Part shown: positions 33,172-41,389 of the stretch, in pieces
Layout: the number at the start of each line of letters is the position of its first letter
Numbering within the stretch: the stretch's first letter is position 1
Notes under the pieces: generated by a model
Told to the model about the DNA's origin: nothing
Seen by the model: the letters and a program-made list of their open reading frames with translations, nothing else
The model's database searches: none
Program-made: the position numbers and the translations under genes
NCBI RefSeq assembly: GCF_042433055.1
Contig: NZ_JBHLWB010000008.1
Location: forward strand, 1 to 64,000
Direction of reading: 5' to 3'
Source of the DNA: Gallibacterium trehalosifermentans
Lineage (GTDB): Bacteria > Pseudomonadota > Gammaproteobacteria > Enterobacterales > Pasteurellaceae
DNA length: 64,000 nt

Positions 33172-34620
33172 ATGCCAAGAATTAATGGAAGTCGAGTGAT
33201 AGCAGCCAGTCCTTCTCACCCGATTTTATTCAAAATTCCAGCGTGTGGACAAGGTAAGTTATTATTTTCAATTAAGGACTTGCCGAAAGGCTTGAGCCTA
33301 GACAGTGAAAAGGGGGTTATTCAAGGTAAGATTTGTGAAAAGGGTGAATACGCTTTTACAGTAGTAGTGCAAGATGAGATTGGCGAGGCTCAACGAGAAC
33401 TGCTAGCGATAATTGGACAAGGTTTATGTTTAACGCCTTTTATGGGCTGGAATAGTTGGTATTGCCATTCAGAGTTAATTTCAGAGCAACATTTAAGAAA
33501 GGTAGCGGAATATTTTGTTCAAACAGATTTAATTAACCATGGTTGGACGTATATCAATATAGATGATTGTTGGCAAGCTATTCGTCAAGGAGACAACCCA
33601 ATTCAGCCAAATGAGCGATTTACGGATATACAACAGATGGTAACAGATATTCACGCTTTAGGGTTAAAAGTGGGGATTTATTCTACACCTTGGGTTTCTA
33701 CTTATGCGGGGTTTAATGGCGGTTCGGTATTAAATGACCGTACTTTTGGTGTTTTACCGATGGATCAACGCCTGCAAATTGATCAGATTTATGGTCGCTG
33801 GCCTGGTTTGGAAAAACAAGGCGTTAACCGAATTGGTGATAAGTGGTTATTTGATATTGATGCAAAGCAGTGGGCTGAATGGGGAATTGATTTTGTTAAG
33901 GTAGATTGGTTGCCGAATGATGTCGCTACAACAAAACAGATTTATCAAGATTTACAACAAATAGATCGTGATGTTGTGATTAGCTTATCGAATAATGCTC
34001 CGCTTGAAAACGCGTGCGCATTAGGGCAGTACTGTCATGCAGTAAGGACGACAAGTGATATTCAGGCAGATTGGTCCTTAGTAAAACGTAATTTTGAGCT
34101 ACAGTTAGCTTGGTTGCCTTATATGAAACCAGGTTATTGGCTTGATCCTGATATGTTATTAGTTGGAAATATTGCTAAACCGAATCAACAAAACACAGTA
34201 TTTTTACCTTCCCCACTGACTCAAGCTGAGCAGCGTACACAAATGAGTTTTTGGTGTTTACTTTCGGCTCCACTACTTATTAGTTGTGATGTAACTCATT
34301 TAGATCAGTTTACTTTATCTTTGCTCACGAATGATGATGCGATAGATATTAATCAAGATTATCCAGCCAAAGCACCTGAGCGTATTTATCAGCAAGAGGG
34401 TATCGAAATATGGCGAAAACCATTACACAACAATGGAGTAGCAGTCGGCATTTTTAATTTATCAGACACGCAACAATCCTTAACGCTGGATCTCTCTACC
34501 TACTTTAACGCAGAACAGCATATCTTGAATGTTTGGCAGCAACAAATTCAATCGGTTAATGACAGATTACATCTTGATATTGCAGCTCATGATACCGTTT
34601 TGTTTAAAACGATAATATAA
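33172..34620 (+). CDS. Alpha-galactosidase, GH27 family
   Basis: A 482-residue enzyme expected to cleave terminal alpha-galactose, for example in melibiose. Residues 1-85 form an Ig-like lead domain of the He_PIG type (FSIKDLPKGLSLDSEKGVIQG). The barrel follows: TPFMGWNSWYCH, YINIDDCWQ, GIYSTPW, the nucleophile Asp245 in FVKVDWLP and the acid/base Asp296 in RTTSDIQADW. There is no signal peptide, so it acts in the cytoplasm after uptake. It is a different enzyme family from E. coli MelA (GH4), although it has the same partners. AAGGAG precedes the start. Confidence 0.88.
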   Translation: MPRINGSRVIAASPSHPILFKIPACGQGKLLFSIKDLPKGLSLDSEKGVIQGKICEKGEYAFTVVVQDEIGEAQRELLAIIGQGLCLTPFMGWNSWYCHSELISEQHLRKVAEYFVQTDLINHGWTYINIDDCWQAIRQGDNPIQPNERFTDIQQMVTDIHALGLKVGIYSTPWVSTYAGFNGGSVLNDRTFGVLPMDQRLQIDQIYGRWPGLEKQGVNRIGDKWLFDIDAKQWAEWGIDFVKVDWLPNDVATTKQIYQDLQQIDRDVVISLSNNAPLENACALGQYCHAVRTTSDIQADWSLVKRNFELQLAWLPYMKPGYWLDPDMLLVGNIAKPNQQNTVFLPSPLTQAEQRTQMSFWCLLSAPLLISCDVTHLDQFTLSLLTNDDAIDINQDYPAKAPERIYQQEGIEIWRKPLHNNGVAVGIFNLSDTQQSLTLDLSTYFNAEQHILNVWQQQIQSVNDRLHLDIAAHDTVLFKTII

Positions 34621-34632
34621 AAGGAGCATATT

Positions 34633-35943
34633 ATGTATAAAAATGAAAATGTTGTTATTTCAACAAAAGAAAAAGTCGCATTTGGATTTGGTGATTTTGC
34701 TAGCAATTTAAGTTGGCAGACTACAATGTTGTTCCTTGCCTTTTATTTTACTGATATTTATGGGATTTCAGCTGCTGCTGTGGGAACAATATTTCTTGTT
34801 TCACGCTTTTTTGATGCGTTTACTGATCCTATTATTGGTTATCTTGCGGATAAAACGAAAACACGCTGGGGGCGTTATCGTCCATATATTTTATTTATGG
34901 CAGTTCCTTTTGGGATTTTATCTTACATTCCTTATTCAGCCCCTGAATTTGCGAATGAATATAAGGAAACTTTTGCGCTAATTTCTTATTTATTACTCGT
35001 GCTTGGTTTTACGATGATTAATATTCCATATAGTTCATTGGGCAATGTTATTACACGTAATAATGAGAGTCGTATTTCTATGCAAAGTTACAGATTTGCA
35101 ATGACAGCTGCAGCAGGATTGATCGTATCTATAGGTGTTTCGCCATTGGCAGAGCTGATCGGTGGTATGGATAAAGTTGCTGGTTATAGAGGTGCCATGA
35201 TTGTTATGGGAGGTATTGCAGCAATTTTCTTCTTATTATGTTTTTTGGGGGTGCGTGAAAGAATTAATATTGATAGCCATATAAAATTGAATTTTCGCAG
35301 CGCATTTCGTTCCATATTTCGTAATAAAGCGTTGCTATTACTTACTTTAACAATGTTGCTTTCCAATATGATGGGAGCAGTGAAGTTTGGTGGTACACTC
35401 TATTTTGTAAAATATCTATTGAATGCGGAGAATATGAGTGCCGTCTATTTAGGTGCGATGATGTTTGGCGGTGTTTGTGGTGGATTATTTGCTCAAAAAG
35501 CTAGTCATTATTTTAATAAATTACATTTATATGCTTTTTCAACATTAATGCAGGCAGTGGCTTGTGTGTCTATTTTTGTGGTAAATAGTCAATTATTTAT
35601 TTTCAGTCAGTTTGCTTTTGGATTCTTCTTTTGGCTCATGTTAATTCCACAATTTAGCTTGATTTCAGATTATGTAGACGATTATGCGGAAAAAGAAAAT
35701 GTACGCTATGACGGCTTTGCGATTGCAAGTTGTATTTTTGTGATGAAAACAGGTGGCGCGCTTGGCGGTGCAATTATGGGCTGGATATTAGGCATTGCAG
35801 GATATACGGGAACAGCTGAAAATAGTCAAAGCGCATTAAATGCGATCCAATATTTATATGGCTTATACCCAACAGTTTTACTATGCTTGTTAACATTAGT
35901 TATTTTATTTTTATTACCTAAGCCAATGATATTGAATAAATGA
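34633..35943 (+). CDS. GPH-family sugar:cation symporter (MelB-like)
   Basis: A 436-residue inner-membrane protein with about twelve hydrophobic spans. The family signature FFDAFTDPIIGYLADKTKT followed by RWGRYRPYIL marks the glycoside-pentoside-hexuronide group that includes MelB and the xyloside carrier YicJ. It starts 12 bases after the alpha-galactosidase with AAGGAG, so both are one operon. Melibiose or another alpha-galactoside is the likely cargo, by context. The coupling cation (sodium or proton) cannot be told from sequence by eye. Confidence 0.85.
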   Translation: MYKNENVVISTKEKVAFGFGDFASNLSWQTTMLFLAFYFTDIYGISAAAVGTIFLVSRFFDAFTDPIIGYLADKTKTRWGRYRPYILFMAVPFGILSYIPYSAPEFANEYKETFALISYLLLVLGFTMINIPYSSLGNVITRNNESRISMQSYRFAMTAAAGLIVSIGVSPLAELIGGMDKVAGYRGAMIVMGGIAAIFFLLCFLGVRERINIDSHIKLNFRSAFRSIFRNKALLLLTLTMLLSNMMGAVKFGGTLYFVKYLLNAENMSAVYLGAMMFGGVCGGLFAQKASHYFNKLHLYAFSTLMQAVACVSIFVVNSQLFIFSQFAFGFFFWLMLIPQFSLISDYVDDYAEKENVRYDGFAIASCIFVMKTGGALGGAIMGWILGIAGYTGTAENSQSALNAIQYLYGLYPTVLLCLLTLVILFLLPKPMILNK

Positions 35944-35960
35944 CGAGTTGTGTCAGTTAA

Positions 35961-36007
35961 AAAGCTACTGTATTACATTAGATAGTGCAGTAGCTTTGAT
36001 ATTTTTT
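35961..36007 (+). terminator. Terminator of the melibiose operon, inside melR end
   Basis: AAAGCTACTG and CAGTAGCTTT form a perfect 10-bp stem, with T6 a few bases on. The stem includes the stop codon and last codons of the convergent regulator gene. Confidence 0.7.
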
Positions 36008-36861
36008 GGTGAGCAACCAAATGATTTTTTAAAAGCATAATAAAAGCTATTTTTCGATTGAAATCCAGAATGGTAAATAATGTCAGTAATAGCTAATTCT
36101 CCCTCTTTAATTAAGGCGAGAGCATAAGATAGACGTAAATTAATAATATATTGCTTAATACTGATCCCTAAAGTTTGAGTAAATAGCGTAGATAAGTAGT
36201 TTTTATTTGTTTTAGTGATGCTAGCTAATTCAGAGAGCGTTAAATTTCTATCAAATTGTTGGCTGATATATAAAAGGGTTGAAATAATATGTTTGAGAGA
36301 TTTATTTGTAATATGGCTAGGTTTGCTTGGAGAATAAAGAAGAGAAAGCCGTTGTATAAACAGTTTAATTTCTTGTCGAGTAATCTCACATAAACGTATA
36401 TTATCGCTTTGACTTTCACTCAACCACTCCATAAACTTAGCCCGCTTTAATGGTACATTTGGTGTGAGTTGCAACAATTTACCAGCAAGGATATGTTGTA
36501 ACATTGACAGATTATCCCAAGCAAATAATTGATCAACTGGAAAATACAAAATTGCCAGCTCACAACAGTCTGTATGTACGACTTGATGAGGAATTAAGGC
36601 TAAAAATAGCCCAATTTCACCACAATGTAATACATAATTATGCCCATTAATATGATACTCAATCGAACCATCAAGTGGAATGTTAACTTCAATATGTGAA
36701 TGCCAATGTGGGCTTGTCATACAGTTAGGCTGGCGTAGGTCAAGAATTAAAGTGTGATTATTAAGATAAAAATCTTTCCAATGACAATGTAAGTCAAGAT
36801 GACTTTTTAACTCAGTTGGATTGACCTGTTGAGTTACGGTATCAATAATTGTCTTCATCAT
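35965..36861 (-). CDS. melR: AraC-family regulator, MelR-like
   Basis: A 298-residue activator. The N-terminal cupin-like sugar-binding half has SPHWHSHIEVNIPLDGSIEY, which closely follows MelR's SHWHGQVEVNVP region. The C-terminal half carries two helix-turn-helix motifs: LTLSELASITKTNKNYLSTL and ITDIIYHSGFQSKNSFYYAFKK. In E. coli MelR activates melAB with CRP. Here the gene is tail to tail with the melibiose operon, whereas in E. coli melR is divergent. GGAG precedes the first of two adjacent ATGs. Confidence 0.8.
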   Translation of the reverse strand: MMKTIIDTVTQQVNPTELKSHLDLHCHWKDFYLNNHTLILDLRQPNCMTSPHWHSHIEVNIPLDGSIEYHINGHNYVLHCGEIGLFLALIPHQVVHTDCCELAILYFPVDQLFAWDNLSMLQHILAGKLLQLTPNVPLKRAKFMEWLSESQSDNIRLCEITRQEIKLFIQRLSLLYSPSKPSHITNKSLKHIISTLLYISQQFDRNLTLSELASITKTNKNYLSTLFTQTLGISIKQYIINLRLSYALALIKEGELAITDIIYHSGFQSKNSFYYAFKKSFGCSPKNIKATALSNVIQ

Positions 36862-36948
36862 ACATTATTCTCCGTAAAATATAGTTTAAATGTAACAAAG
36901 TCCGCTATATTTTGCTAACTATTTATGTAAGATAAATGAAAACCAGCA

Positions 36949-36984
36949 GATTGGTGAGTTTATTCGCATATTAGTTTAGTTTCT
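36949..36984 (+). repeat. Imperfect direct repeat, right copy
   Basis: Partner of the copy at 32878. The frame through it reads INENQQIGEFI, three residues and a stop, with no start upstream. Between this and the spc promoter (36985-37200) the DNA is AT-rich; I see only a small CCCAT/ATGGG hairpin near 37062. Confidence 0.45.
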
Positions 36985-37202
36985 TATTGATAAGAAAAAT
37001 AACAAAGAAAATTCATAACTATTCTTTCAAATAATAGTTATTCATGCTTTATTCCTCTGACCCATGATAAAATTAATGGGTTAATTTATTATTACTCCTA
37101 AATTATTCTTAAATTCCAAATAATCCCTTTAATCATATTTATTGTTTTTTTGTGCTTGATTTTAGTATCACTCTTATTTTTAACAAATAGTAGGAAATCA
37201 AG

Positions 37203-37232
37203 TTGCTTTTTATCTATGCGTTATGCTAGAAT
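37203..37232 (+). promoter_or_regulatory. spc operon promoter
   Basis: TTGCTT and TAGAAT are 18 bases apart; the stretch GCTAGAATCCGCACCC resembles the start region of other enteric r-protein messages. The leader then has a small CCC-GAAA-GGG hairpin with T6 (37276-37291) before rplN. Confidence 0.65.
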
Positions 37233-37312
37233 CCGCACCCTATCCGCCTATAGGGCGAGATAGAGGTAAATTTGTCCCGAAAGGGTTTTTTCAATTTTAG
37301 CGGAGTACTAAC

Positions 37313-37684
37313 ATGATCCAAGAACAGACTATGCTAGACGTTGCTGATAACTCAGGCGCTCGTAGCGTAATGTGTATCAAGGTTCTAGGTGGATCGCACC
37401 GTCGTTATGCTGCTGTTGGTGATATCATCAAAGTTACTGTGAAAGAAGCAATTCCTCGCGGTAAAGTGAAAAAAGGTGATGTACTTAAAGCAGTTGTTGT
37501 GCGCACCAAGAAGGGTGTTCGTCGCCCAGACGGGTCAGTTATTCGCTTCGATGGTAATGCTTGCGTTATTTTAAATAATAATAGTGAGCAACCAATCGGT
37601 ACACGTATTTTCGGACCAGTAACTCGTGAACTTCGTTCTGAGAAGTTTATGAAGATTATTTCTTTGGCTCCAGAAGTACTGTAA
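37313..37684 (+). CDS. rplN: 50S ribosomal protein L14
   Basis: L14, 123 residues (MIQEQTMLDVADNSGARSVM), contacting the 30S subunit at an intersubunit bridge. It opens the spc operon, here displaced from the S10 operon. The family signature near GNACVILNNNSEQPIGTRIFG is complete. Confidence 0.99.
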   Translation: MIQEQTMLDVADNSGARSVMCIKVLGGSHRRYAAVGDIIKVTVKEAIPRGKVKKGDVLKAVVVRTKKGVRRPDGSVIRFDGNACVILNNNSEQPIGTRIFGPVTRELRSEKFMKIISLAPEVL

Positions 37685-37697
37685 GGAGAAGTGAGAA

Positions 37698-38021
37698 ATG
37701 GCTACAAAAATCCGTCAAAATGATGAAGTGATTATGATCACTGGTAGCGTTGCCAAAGGTAAAGGTAAACGCGGAAAAGTAACAAAGGTATTACCTAACG
37801 GTAAAGTAATCGTTGAAGGTTTAAATTTAGTTGTTAAACACGAAAAACCAGTTCCTGCATTAGGAAAACAAGGTGGTATCGTGCGTAAAGAAGCACCGAT
37901 TGATGTTTCTAACGTGGCAATTTTTAACCCGTCAACTAATAAAGCTGACCGAGTAGGTTTCAGATTTGAAGATGGCAAAAAAGTGCGTTTCTTTAAATCT
38001 ACTGGTGAAACAATTAAGTAA
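37698..38021 (+). CDS. rplX: 50S ribosomal protein L24
   Basis: L24, 107 residues, an assembly initiator of the large subunit with the KOW motif (DEVIMITGSVAKGKGKRGKV). A few residues longer at the N-terminus than E. coli L24. Confidence 0.98.
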   Translation: MATKIRQNDEVIMITGSVAKGKGKRGKVTKVLPNGKVIVEGLNLVVKHEKPVPALGKQGGIVRKEAPIDVSNVAIFNPSTNKADRVGFRFEDGKKVRFFKSTGETIK

Positions 38022-38036
38022 AACTGGAGTAATGCG

Positions 38037-38576
38037 ATGGCGAAACTGCATGATTACTACAGAGATCAAGTAGTAAACGAATTAAAAGCAAAATTCGGCT
38101 ACAAATCTGTCATGCAAGTCCCACGAATCGAGAAGATAACCCTAAATATGGGTGTGGGTGAAGCATTGACCGACAAAAAATTGCTAGATAATGCAGTAGC
38201 AGATTTAGCAGCAATCAGCGGTCAAAAACCTTTAATCACTAAAGCTCGCAAATCTGTTGCAGGCTTTAAGATTCGTCAGGGATATCCGATCGGTTGTAAA
38301 GTAACCCTACGCGGTGAGCGTATGTGGGAATTCTTTGAACGATTAATTTCTATTGCTGTTCCACGTATTCGCGACTTCCGCGGTTTAAATGCGAAGTCTT
38401 TCGATGGTCGTGGTAACTACAGCATGGGTGTGCGCGAACAAATCATCTTCCCTGAAATCGATTATGATAAAGTGGATCGTGTACGTGGTTTAGATATTAC
38501 TATCACCACGACAGCGAAAACAGATGAAGAAGGTCAAGCACTACTTGCTGCCTTTAACTTCCCATTCCGTAAATAA
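38037..38576 (+). CDS. rplE: 50S ribosomal protein L5
   Basis: L5, 179 residues, binding 5S rRNA in the central protuberance. The family signature ITLNMGVGEALTDKK is present near residue 40. Confidence 0.99.
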   Translation: MAKLHDYYRDQVVNELKAKFGYKSVMQVPRIEKITLNMGVGEALTDKKLLDNAVADLAAISGQKPLITKARKSVAGFKIRQGYPIGCKVTLRGERMWEFFERLISIAVPRIRDFRGLNAKSFDGRGNYSMGVREQIIFPEIDYDKVDRVRGLDITITTTAKTDEEGQALLAAFNFPFRK

Positions 38577-38587
38577 GGCAGGTTCTA

Positions 38588-38893
38588 ATGGCAAAACAAT
38601 CTATGAAAGCACGTGATGCAAAGCGTGTTGAGTTAGCTGAAAAATACTACGCAAAACGTCAAGAATTAAAAAGAATCATTTCTGATGTTAATTCTTCTGA
38701 TGAAGACCGTTGGAATGCCGTGTTAAAGTTACAAACTTTACCACGTGATTCAAGCCCAAGTCGTCAACGTAACCGTTGCCGTCAAACAGGTCGTCCACAC
38801 GGTGTATTGAGTAAATTTGGTTTAAGCCGTATTAAGGTTCGTGAAGCAGCAATGCGTGGAGAAATTCCAGGCCTTAGAAAAGCGAGTTGGTAA
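38588..38893 (+). CDS. rpsN: 30S ribosomal protein S14
   Basis: S14, 101 residues. It is the long, zinc-free form: the zinc CxxC pairs of short S14 are absent. The C-terminal RQNRCRQTGRPHGVL-like signature is read as RNRCRQTGRPHGVLSKFGLS. Confidence 0.99.
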   Translation: MAKQSMKARDAKRVELAEKYYAKRQELKRIISDVNSSDEDRWNAVLKLQTLPRDSSPSRQRNRCRQTGRPHGVLSKFGLSRIKVREAAMRGEIPGLRKASW

Positions 38894-38931
38894 TATACCA
38901 CTTTATTTTGGAATCATGGGAGTAAAGACAC

Positions 38932-39324
38932 ATGAGCATGCAAGATCCAATAGCAGATATGTTGACCCGTATTCGTAACGGTCAAGCTGCGAACAAAGTC
39001 GCGATCAACATGCCTTCCTCCAAGCTAAAAGTGGCTATTGCCAACGTTCTAGCTGAAGAAGGTTATATTGAGAGCTTTAAAATTATTGAGGGTGCAAAAC
39101 CTGAATTGGAAATTACCTTAAAATATTTCCAAGGAAAACCAGTTGTAGAAAGTATTCAACGTGTAAGCCGTCCAGGTCTTCGTATTTATAAACGTAAAGG
39201 CGAATTACCAAAAGTATTAGGCGGTTTAGGTATTGCTGTTGTTTCTACATCTAAAGGTGTGATGACTGACCGTGCTGCACGTCAAGCAGGATTGGGCGGT
39301 GAAATCATTTGTTATGTAGCTTAA
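38932..39324 (+). CDS. rpsH: 30S ribosomal protein S8
   Basis: S8, 130 residues (MSMQDPIADMLTRIRNGQ), a primary 16S-binding protein. In E. coli S8 also represses the spc operon by binding near rplE. The C-terminal STSKGVMTDRAARQAGLGGE signature is intact. Confidence 0.99.
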   Translation: MSMQDPIADMLTRIRNGQAANKVAINMPSSKLKVAIANVLAEEGYIESFKIIEGAKPELEITLKYFQGKPVVESIQRVSRPGLRIYKRKGELPKVLGGLGIAVVSTSKGVMTDRAARQAGLGGEIICYVA

Positions 39325-39339
39325 TAGTGAGGTAGGAAA

Positions 39340-39873
39340 ATGTCTCGTGTCGCAAAAGCACCTGTTAATATTCCTGCCGGCGTAGAGGTAAAACTCGACG
39401 GACAGCTATTAACAGTAAAAGGTAAAAGTGGCGAGTTAACTCGCAATATTCATAAAGCAGTTGAAGTTACAGTTGATAACAACGCATTACATTTTGCTCC
39501 ACGCTTAGAAATGGCTGGCGCAGATGCACAAGCTGGTACAGCACGTGCATTAGTAAATGCAATGGTTATTGGTGTTACTGAAGGCTTCACGAAAAAATTA
39601 CAGTTGGTTGGTGTTGGTTATAGAGCACAAATCAAAGGTAATGTACTTGCGTTAAGTTTAGGTTATTCTCATCCTATTGAGCATACCTTACCAGCAGGTA
39701 TTGTAGCGGAATGTCCTTCTCAAACTGAGATTATTCTGAAAGGCGCAGATAAGCAATTAATCGGGCAAGTTGCTGCAGATATTCGTGCTTACCGTCGCCC
39801 TGAACCTTATAAAGGTAAGGGAGTACGTTACGCTGATGAAGTGGTACGTACTAAAGAGGCTAAGAAGAAATAA
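39340..39873 (+). CDS. rplF: 50S ribosomal protein L6
   Basis: L6, 177 residues, with two similar alpha/beta halves; the C-terminal signature PEPYKGKGVRYADE is present. It lies near the factor-binding site. Confidence 0.99.
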   Translation: MSRVAKAPVNIPAGVEVKLDGQLLTVKGKSGELTRNIHKAVEVTVDNNALHFAPRLEMAGADAQAGTARALVNAMVIGVTEGFTKKLQLVGVGYRAQIKGNVLALSLGYSHPIEHTLPAGIVAECPSQTEIILKGADKQLIGQVAADIRAYRRPEPYKGKGVRYADEVVRTKEAKKK

Positions 39874-39886
39874 GTAGGGTAACACT

Positions 39887-40240
39887 ATGGATAAAAAATT
39901 GGCTCGTCTTCGTCGTGCGACCCGTGCACGTCGTATGATAAAAGAGCAAGGTGCAACACGTTTGGTAGTACACCGTACTCCACGTCATATTTATGCTCAA
40001 GTTATTGCACCTAACGGTTCAGAAGTGCTTGCTACAGCTTCTACTCTTGAGAAAGCGATCCGTGAGCAAGTGAAATATACTGGAAACAAAGAAGCTGCGG
40101 CAGTAGTTGGTAAATTAGTTGCTGAGCGCGCTTTAGAAAAAGGTATCAAAGATGTTGCCTTTGATCGTTCTGGTTTTAAATATCATGGTCGTGTGCAGTC
40201 GTTAGCAGACGCTGCTCGTGAAGCTGGTCTACAGTTCTAA
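39887..40240 (+). CDS. rplR: 50S ribosomal protein L18
   Basis: L18, 117 residues, a 5S rRNA-binding protein with an arginine-rich lead (KLARLRRATRARRMIKEQ) and the typical DRSGFKYHGRVQSLADAARE end. Confidence 0.99.
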   Translation: MDKKLARLRRATRARRMIKEQGATRLVVHRTPRHIYAQVIAPNGSEVLATASTLEKAIREQVKYTGNKEAAAVVGKLVAERALEKGIKDVAFDRSGFKYHGRVQSLADAAREAGLQF

Positions 40241-40255
40241 TAGAGGTAATTTGAG

Positions 40256-40756
40256 ATGGCAAGCATCGAAAAACAAGCTGGTGAACTGCAAGAGAAGCTA
40301 ATCGCGGTAAACCGTGTATCAAAAACAGTAAAAGGTGGTCGTATTATGAGCTTTACTGCGTTAACCGTAGTAGGTGATGGTAATGGCCGTGTTGGTTTTG
40401 GTTATGGTAAAGCACGTGAAGTTCCAGCAGCGATCCAAAAAGCGATGGAAAAAGCTCGTCGCAATATGGTGAATGTAGCGTTAAACGACGGTACATTACA
40501 ACACCCAGTTAAAGGTTCTCACACTGGTTCGCGTGTATTTATGCAACCAGCAAGCGAAGGTACAGGTATCATCGCTGGTGGTGCAATGCGTGCAGTATTA
40601 GAAGTTGCAGGTGTTCGTAACGTATTATCAAAAGCGTACGGTTCAACAAACCCAATCAACGTAGTTCGTGCTACGATTGATGCGTTAGCTAATATGAAAT
40701 CGCCAGAAATGGTAGCAGCTAAACGTGGTAAAACAGTTGATGAAATTTTGGGGTAA
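40256..40756 (+). CDS. rpsE: 30S ribosomal protein S5
   Basis: S5, 166 residues, with the double-stranded RNA-binding signature GRIMSFTALTVVGDGNGRVG and the GKAREVPAAIQKA motif. It affects decoding accuracy; the fidelity region carries no unusual change that I can see. Confidence 0.99.
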   Translation: MASIEKQAGELQEKLIAVNRVSKTVKGGRIMSFTALTVVGDGNGRVGFGYGKAREVPAAIQKAMEKARRNMVNVALNDGTLQHPVKGSHTGSRVFMQPASEGTGIIAGGAMRAVLEVAGVRNVLSKAYGSTNPINVVRATIDALANMKSPEMVAAKRGKTVDEILG

Positions 40757-40762
40757 TTGATC

Positions 40763-40942
40763 ATGGCAAAAACTATTAAAGTAACTCAAACTCGTAGTTC
40801 AATTGGTCGTTTACCAAAGCATAAAGCTACTTTACGTGGTTTAGGTCTTCGTCATCTTAACCACACTGTTGAGTTGGTTGATACTGCAGCAGTTAGAGGT
40901 ATGATCAATCAAGTATCATACATGGTTAAAGTGGAGGAGTAA
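40763..40942 (+). CDS. rpmD: 50S ribosomal protein L30
   Basis: L30, 59 residues from MAKTIKVTQTRSSIGRLPKH. The ATG at 40763 gives the family start; two extra codons upstream belong to a shared frame with no support. Confidence 0.98.
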   Translation: MAKTIKVTQTRSSIGRLPKHKATLRGLGLRHLNHTVELVDTAAVRGMINQVSYMVKVEE

Positions 40943-40944
40943 TA

Positions 40945-41382
40945 ATGCGTTTAAATACTCTATCTCCGGCTGAAGGTTCTAAACACAGCGCGAAACGTCT
41001 TGGACGTGGTATCGGTTCTGGTTTAGGTAAAACTGGTGGTCGTGGTCATAAAGGTCAGAAAGCACGTACCGGCGGTGGTGTAAGACGTGGTTTTGAAGGT
41101 GGTCAAATGCCTTTATACCGTCGTTTACCTAAGTTTGGTTTTACTTCAATGAAAGCTGCAGTAACTGCAGAAGTTCGTTTAAGTGATTTAGCAAAAGTTT
41201 CTGGTAATGAGATTACATTAGAATCTCTAAAAGAAGTTAAAGTGATTTCTTCAGAAATCCAATTTGCAAAAATTATTCTTTCAGGTGAAGTGAAGTCAGG
41301 TATCGTGGTTCGTGGTTTACGCGTAACTAAAGGTGCAAAAGCAGCGATTGAAGCTGCTGGCGGTTCAATTATTGAGGAATAA
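40945..41382 (+). CDS. rplO: 50S ribosomal protein L15
   Basis: L15, 145 residues (MRLNTLSPAEGSKHSAKRLG), with the glycine/lysine-rich extension GLGKTGGRGHKGQKAR that threads into 23S rRNA. It starts 2 bases after rpmD. Confidence 0.99.
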   Translation: MRLNTLSPAEGSKHSAKRLGRGIGSGLGKTGGRGHKGQKARTGGGVRRGFEGGQMPLYRRLPKFGFTSMKAAVTAEVRLSDLAKVSGNEITLESLKEVKVISSEIQFAKIILSGEVKSGIVVRGLRVTKGAKAAIEAAGGSIIEE

Positions 41383-41389
41383 TTAACAG

